DNA of 64,000 nt from Telmatobacter sp. DSM 110680 (GTDB lineage Bacteria > Acidobacteriota > Terriglobia > Terriglobales > Acidobacteriaceae), in the NCBI RefSeq assembly GCF_039994875.1, contig NZ_CP121196.1, positions 5,704,001-5,768,000 on the forward strand, written 5' to 3'. The position numbers and the translations under genes are program-made. Under the pieces are notes generated by a model, which was not told where the DNA came from, did no database searches, and worked only from the letters and a program-made list of their open reading frames with translations. How positions within the stretch are numbered: the first letter of the stretch is position 1; every line of letters starts with the position of its first letter. Shown here piece by piece: positions 59,759-64,000 of the stretch.

Positions 59759-61525
59759 ATGAAGACTATGCTGCTGGGGGCTCTGCTCTGCTTCACCCTT
59801 GCGGCTACCAGCGCAACCGGCCAGCGAAAAGCAGCCACGCATCCCGCCGCCATCAAAGACGCCGGCCAAGCATCGCCCGTCCTGCTCGACACAATGAGCG
59901 GCGAATTGCAGCGCGCCTTCACATCGCTAGGCAAGCCCGGCCCAAACCAAAAAGACGCCGACAAGCAACTTCCGCCATACTTCCTCAGCTATTCCGTGGC
60001 TGACGCCTCTTCCGTCTCCATCCGTGCCCAATTCGGTGCCCTGGCTGACAGCAACAGCAATCACGTCCGCGTAGCTGACGTGCAAGTGCGCATCGGCGAC
60101 CCCAAGCTCGACAACACCCACGGTACCCATCGCGCCTCCGCCGTCAATAGCCTTCAGTTGCCATTGACCGATGATCGTGTTGCCCTCGCGCGCACTCTCT
60201 GGCTGGCCACCAATGCCGGATATGGCACCGCGCTTGACAACTTCCTTCGCGTCAAGACAGAGGCCCAGGTCCGTGCCAAAGAGGAAGACACCTCGCCCGA
60301 CTTCAGCAAGGAGTCCCCTGAGGTGTCGATCACCAAAGCGGCACCGCAGATCGTGATTGACCGCGCCGCATGGGAACAGCGCATAAAGTCCCTCAGCCGC
60401 GTCTTTCGCGATTATCCCGATGTCTACCAGAACATCGCGATGCTCACCGTGCAGAACGAAACCGACTACTACGCATCCTCTGAAGGCTCACGCGTAGTCG
60501 CTCCGCATACCCAGGCGCGCGTGGTTGTCTTCGCCGTAACCCGCGCCGATGACGGCATGGACCTGTTCCGCGCCCAAACCTTTGAAGCAGAAACCGTCGA
60601 TGGCCTGCCTTCGCAGGAATCGATGGAAGCGGGCGTCCGCGAATTAGGCAAGAGTCTCGAAGCCCTGCGTAAAGCCCCCGTCACCGAGCCGTTTGATGGT
60701 CCCGCGATTCTCTCTGGCCGTGCATCCGCCGTGTTCTTCCACGAAGTCCTCGGCCACCGCCTCGAAGGCCAGCGCCAGCGCGGCGACGAAGAAGGACAGA
60801 CCTTCACCAAGGAACTCAACAAGCCAGTTCTACCGCCCTTCATGTCGGTCTCCGACGATCCCACCGTAACCACCTTCGGTAAGACCTGGCTAAGCGGCAG
60901 CTACACCTATGACGACGAGGGCGTGAAAGCCCGCCGCGTCGACCTCATTCAGGACGGCGTTCTCAAAACGTTTCTCATGTCCCGCCTGCCCATCGCCAGC
61001 TTTGCCGCCTCCAACGGCCATGGCCGCGCCCAGACTGGACGCATGCCCACCGGCCGTCAAGGCAACCTCATCGTCACTTCCACAAAGACCGAGTCCGAAG
61101 CTGACTTGAAAAAGCAATTGATCGAAGAAGCCAAGAAACAAGGCAAACCCTACGGCCTCTACTTCGAAGACATCTCTTCCGGATTTGCAGTCACCACGCG
61201 TAGCGCACCGCAGGCCTTTCAGGTCATCCCACTCGTGGTCTACCGCGTATATGTTGACGGCCGTCCCGATGAACTTGTTCGCGGCGTCAGCATTGTCGGT
61301 ACTCCCCTCGCTGCGATGAAACGCATCGTGGCCACCAGTGACAAGCCCGAAGTCTTCAACGGCGAGTGCGGCGCGGAATCCGGCACCGTTCCCGTCAGCG
61401 CAGTCGCACCCGCCATGCTTGTCAGCGAAATTGAAACCCAGCGCCAGCAGCAAGGCACTCAGCGTCCGCCGATTCTCCCCATTCCCGGCGCCGCTGCACC
61501 CATAGCAACGAAGGAGGCACAATGA
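59759..61525 (+). CDS. Exported TldD-like metalloprotease
   Basis: 588 residues from the ATG at 59759, where a signal peptide begins (MLLGALLCFTLAATSATGQ); earlier in-frame ATGs would bury it. The TldD zinc motif HEVLGHRLEGQ is at residues about 328-338, and NGECGAESGTVPVSA provides the conserved cysteine region. TldD normally works in the cytosol with TldE (PmbA) to trim peptides such as microcin B17 and as a general unfolding-dependent protease; here export is predicted. It overlaps the next gene by ATGA, forming a pair. Confidence 0.85.
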   Translation: MKTMLLGALLCFTLAATSATGQRKAATHPAAIKDAGQASPVLLDTMSGELQRAFTSLGKPGPNQKDADKQLPPYFLSYSVADASSVSIRAQFGALADSNSNHVRVADVQVRIGDPKLDNTHGTHRASAVNSLQLPLTDDRVALARTLWLATNAGYGTALDNFLRVKTEAQVRAKEEDTSPDFSKESPEVSITKAAPQIVIDRAAWEQRIKSLSRVFRDYPDVYQNIAMLTVQNETDYYASSEGSRVVAPHTQARVVVFAVTRADDGMDLFRAQTFEAETVDGLPSQESMEAGVRELGKSLEALRKAPVTEPFDGPAILSGRASAVFFHEVLGHRLEGQRQRGDEEGQTFTKELNKPVLPPFMSVSDDPTVTTFGKTWLSGSYTYDDEGVKARRVDLIQDGVLKTFLMSRLPIASFAASNGHGRAQTGRMPTGRQGNLIVTSTKTESEADLKKQLIEEAKKQGKPYGLYFEDISSGFAVTTRSAPQAFQVIPLVVYRVYVDGRPDELVRGVSIVGTPLAAMKRIVATSDKPEVFNGECGAESGTVPVSAVAPAMLVSEIETQRQQQGTQRPPILPIPGAAAPIATKEAQ

Positions 61526-63189
61526 AGCCCACGCGCCGCATCGCAAATCTGTTCACCGCGGGACTTCTGTCTGCCGCCATCCTCGTGCCCCACAGCGCAA
61601 CTGCACAGGCGACGCGCGCTGATGCCGAGAAGGATCCGGTCCTCAAAGCCATGCTCGACGAACTTGATCGCAGCATGGCTCACCTCCAACTCCCCGGCTT
61701 TGAAAAGCCTTATTTCATCGAATACCGCATTGAAGAAGTTCAGGACTTTGAGACCCGCGCCAGCTACGGCGCCGCCGAAGGCTCGCAGCACAGCCATGCG
61801 CGCGTAGCCCGCATCAGCGTTCGCGTAGGCGACTACAAGACTGACAACTCCGGCCCCCGCGGCGAAGGCGCACTGCAGCTGACAGCCATCGACGATGATC
61901 CGATTGCACTGCGCTCCTCCCTGTGGACCGGCACTGATCAAGCCTACAAATCCGCTCTAGCAGCGTTCGCGCAAAAACAGGCCGAACTCAAGCAGGTGCA
62001 AACACCTCCGCAGGCCGACGACTTCAGCAAGGCCAAGCCCATCATCTCGCTCGCTGATCCGGTAAAACTCTCCGTTGATGAAAAATCGTGGGAAGAACGC
62101 GTAGCCCGCGACAGCGGTGTCTATCGCAGTGATCCGGCCGTCAGCGCCGGGCAACACGATATCCAGTACTCCACTGCCTCCTTCCATGCCCGCGTCACTA
62201 CGACATGGATCGTCTCCAGCGAAGGCGCGATCGTGCGCAAGATTTCAAGTAATTACTCCGAGTCCTTTGGCGTGGGGACGCAGGCTGACGACGGCATGCG
62301 ACTCGACCGCTCTTACGGGACCAGTGGCGTCGCCCTCAGCGATCTCGACAACGCCGATGCTTTCAAGAAGCACGTCGTCACGCTCATTACATCTCTCGGT
62401 GAACTGCGCAAAGCTCCACTCGTAGAAGAGGAATATCACGGACCTGTGCTGCTCAGTGCCGACGCCAGCGCCGACACGCTTCACTCCCTGCTCGCCAGTG
62501 GAGTCACCGCCACACGCCCCAAGCTAGGAACGGAAGCGCGCACCAATGGACCGTTCGCTTCGAGCTACCACGCGCGCATTCTGCCGGAGTTCCTCACCGT
62601 CGTCGACGATCCAGCCCTGAAGTCATATGAAGGCAAGGATCTCGTCGGCTCCTATTCGGTCGATGATGAAGCGGTACCGGCGCAAACCGTGAAGCTGGTT
62701 GCCGAAGGCCATCTCGAAAACTACCTCATCGGCCGTACCCCGGTTCGCGATTTTCCTGAGTCGAATGGCCACGCCCGCGCAGGCGTCACTGGGCCACCGC
62801 GCCCCGTGATCGGCGTCCTCAAGGTCACAGCGCAGCAGGGGCTCACCGATGAGGAGCTGACTAAAAAGCTGCTCGGCATCGCCAAAGATCGCGGCCTCAA
62901 AAGCGTCTACTACGTTGAAACTCTGGGGGCCGAATCGACCCCGCGCCTGCTGTACCGCATCGACCTCGACGGCAAACGCACCCTCGTGCGCGGGGCCGTG
63001 CTCGACGATCTCGATCAGCGTGCCCTTCGCTCCGGTGTCGAAGCCGCAGGCAAAAATCTGTGGGTCGCCAATTACGCCACAGAGGTTCCGGAAACCGTGC
63101 TGGCCCCCGCGCTTCTCTTCAGCGACGTCACCGTAAAACGCGCTAACGAAACCAACGACAAACTCCCCTACTACCCGCCACCCGATTGA
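61522..63189 (+). CDS. Exported TldE/PmbA-like partner, zinc motif lost
   Basis: 555 residues, coupled to the first by an ATGA overlap. Signal peptide about residues 1-28 (ending HSATAQ). The two proteins align along their length: KPYFIEYRIEEVQDFETRA, DYKTDNSGPRGEG, YSVDDEAVPAQTVKLVAEGH and NGHARAGVTGPPRP versus NGHGRAQTGRMPTGRQ. Where the first has HEVLGH this one has DASADTLHSLL, so zinc binding is lost, the relationship known for TldD and TldE. The pair would be a secreted TldD-TldE type heterodimer. Confidence 0.82.
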   Translation: MKPTRRIANLFTAGLLSAAILVPHSATAQATRADAEKDPVLKAMLDELDRSMAHLQLPGFEKPYFIEYRIEEVQDFETRASYGAAEGSQHSHARVARISVRVGDYKTDNSGPRGEGALQLTAIDDDPIALRSSLWTGTDQAYKSALAAFAQKQAELKQVQTPPQADDFSKAKPIISLADPVKLSVDEKSWEERVARDSGVYRSDPAVSAGQHDIQYSTASFHARVTTTWIVSSEGAIVRKISSNYSESFGVGTQADDGMRLDRSYGTSGVALSDLDNADAFKKHVVTLITSLGELRKAPLVEEEYHGPVLLSADASADTLHSLLASGVTATRPKLGTEARTNGPFASSYHARILPEFLTVVDDPALKSYEGKDLVGSYSVDDEAVPAQTVKLVAEGHLENYLIGRTPVRDFPESNGHARAGVTGPPRPVIGVLKVTAQQGLTDEELTKKLLGIAKDRGLKSVYYVETLGAESTPRLLYRIDLDGKRTLVRGAVLDDLDQRALRSGVEAAGKNLWVANYATEVPETVLAPALLFSDVTVKRANETNDKLPYYPPPD

Positions 63190-63298
63190 GCCTTAAAGTC
63201 CATCCATCACTCCCACCAGTTCCGACGGGATCTGCAGTTGCCTTGATGCAATCCCCCAACAAGTTGGGATCCTAAGTACAATTTGTTGCCAACTACCG

Positions 63299-63311
63299 AG
63301 TGGCCGACCAC
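63299..63311. repeat. 13-base direct repeat, left copy
   Basis: AGTGGCCGACCAC, repeated exactly at 63923-63935, flanking the next gene. The inner GTGG...CCAC is near-palindromic. Confidence 0.5.
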
Positions 63312-63375
63312 TCTGGACCTCGGGCTGAAATCCGATAGAATCAGGCTTCGACTTCAAGGACGAGAAAAGAGAAGC

Positions 63376-63876
63376 ATGCAGTTCTACACGCGCCAGGAGT
63401 GCGAGGATTGGCTGACACGGCGAGAGCGAATCCGCCCTGACCAAGACAAGTCTCTCCTTGCAGAACAGTTTCACTATCCTAGGGAAGGCTACCGTTTCTT
63501 CCCGATCGCGAATGCGATCGCGCAATCAATCACCTATCGGCAGCCGACACTCCTATGGGTTACTGAATGGGGAATATGGCCTTCGAGCGAGAACTGGCAG
63601 CTCTACTACAAACTGCGGCAATCCTACGGCGATTTCCGACTCCTGCAAGATGTGCCGGGACATCTGTTTTTGGAGTACGAATCGGAGGATTTCAGCACGT
63701 TTCTGCAAGTCGCGATGTTGAGCGGTTGGGGCGGATACGTGCTGACCGCAGCTAATTATGTGAACGCATTCTTCAGCCATGACGAATACATCGAATTCTT
63801 CACTAGGACACCCGCGCACCTGTCTGAATTGCGGCAGTATTTCGCAATACCGGAGAACACTGGGAAGTCTGAGTGA
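63376..63876 (+). CDS. Hypothetical protein
   Basis: 166 residues from the ATG at 63376 (AAAAGAGAAG upstream). Starts MQFYTRQECEDWLTRRERIR, with aromatic-rich WVTEWGIWPSSENWQLYYKL and SGWGGYVLTAANYVNAFFSH. No family recognised; the composition (fewer Ala/Arg, more Tyr/Phe/Trp) differs from its neighbours. It lies between two copies of a 13-base repeat. No signal peptide or membrane helix. Confidence 0.6.
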   Translation: MQFYTRQECEDWLTRRERIRPDQDKSLLAEQFHYPREGYRFFPIANAIAQSITYRQPTLLWVTEWGIWPSSENWQLYYKLRQSYGDFRLLQDVPGHLFLEYESEDFSTFLQVAMLSGWGGYVLTAANYVNAFFSHDEYIEFFTRTPAHLSELRQYFAIPENTGKSE

Positions 63877-63922
63877 TTTGGCGGCCCTGCCGATCTTTGC
63901 TACCTTTTCGCCTCAAAGCGAC

Positions 63923-63935
63923 AGTGGCCGACCAC
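63923..63935. repeat. 13-base direct repeat, right copy
   Basis: AGTGGCCGACCAC, identical to 63299-63311. The remaining bases to the window end hold no supported gene. Confidence 0.5.
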
Positions 63936-64000
63936 ACGCTCAAGACCTATGAAATCATATGCGCGCCACTGCCTGGGTCCGAGCGAGTGTGAGCACTGTG

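Noticed and set aside
1..64000. tRNA, rRNA, CRISPR array, insertion sequences
   Set aside because: No T-loop signature in gene context, no regular spaced repeats and no transposase-like frames were seen.

Overview
The window looks like a piece of a chromosome from an Acidobacteriota bacterium of the Terriglobia/Acidobacteriaceae kind. The grounds are gene content and style, not a database match: GC-rich codon use, an hfq-hflX-Nudix operon, DUF4136 and NHL-propeller exported proteins, a TonB-dependent receptor, lpxC (hence a Gram-negative envelope), a split gcvPA/gcvPB glycine decarboxylase and many exported hydrolases. No rRNA, tRNA, insertion sequence, phage or CRISPR was recognised, so most of the window reads as ordinary chromosome with one striking accessory-like block.

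Layout. 1-11.8 kb: the 3' end of polX, two small envelope proteins, a GNAT acetyltransferase, citrate synthase, a decayed DUF302 gene, a fused MFS/spermidine-synthase-like protein, the hfq-hflX-Nudix operon and a DegT-type aminotransferase. 11.9-18.9 kb: DUF4136 protein, nrdR, a Tat-exported deaminase, two very small membrane-protein genes, an NAD-type isocitrate dehydrogenase, lpxC, a Tat-exported lactonase and a TonB protein. 19-25 kb: periplasmic trehalase facing a GH3 glycosidase with a shared terminator, then an ECF sigma-factor operon. 25-33.5 kb: Gfo/Idh/MocA oxidoreductase with a 72-residue leader gene, a GT-C-like membrane protein, folK overlapping a TonB-dependent receptor, a basic secreted protein, tgt and a winged-helix regulator/membrane protein pair. 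33.6-42.6 kb: DUF1579-like protein, HSL-type esterase, NHL lipoprotein, mmsA, a monooxygenase-fold protein, a coupled sigma-like/zinc-ribbon pair, an HTH regulator and dnaB.

42.9-51.3 kb is the most unusual part: three consecutive, same-strand cassettes, each TadG-like, then TadE type 1, then TadE type 2. They are paralogous and diverged, and no tad ATPase, secretin or prepilin peptidase lies nearby. Their intergenic regions hold direct repeats, palindromes and nested inverted repeats that could be control elements.

51.5-64 kb: gcvH-gcvPA-gcvPB (gcvT absent), a YciI-like protein, a CcdC-like membrane protein, an exported protein of unknown function, two different M48 metalloproteases and, divergent from them, two exported TldD/TldE-type proteins of which only the first keeps the HExxxH zinc motif. 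This last group looks like a periplasmic proteolysis neighbourhood.
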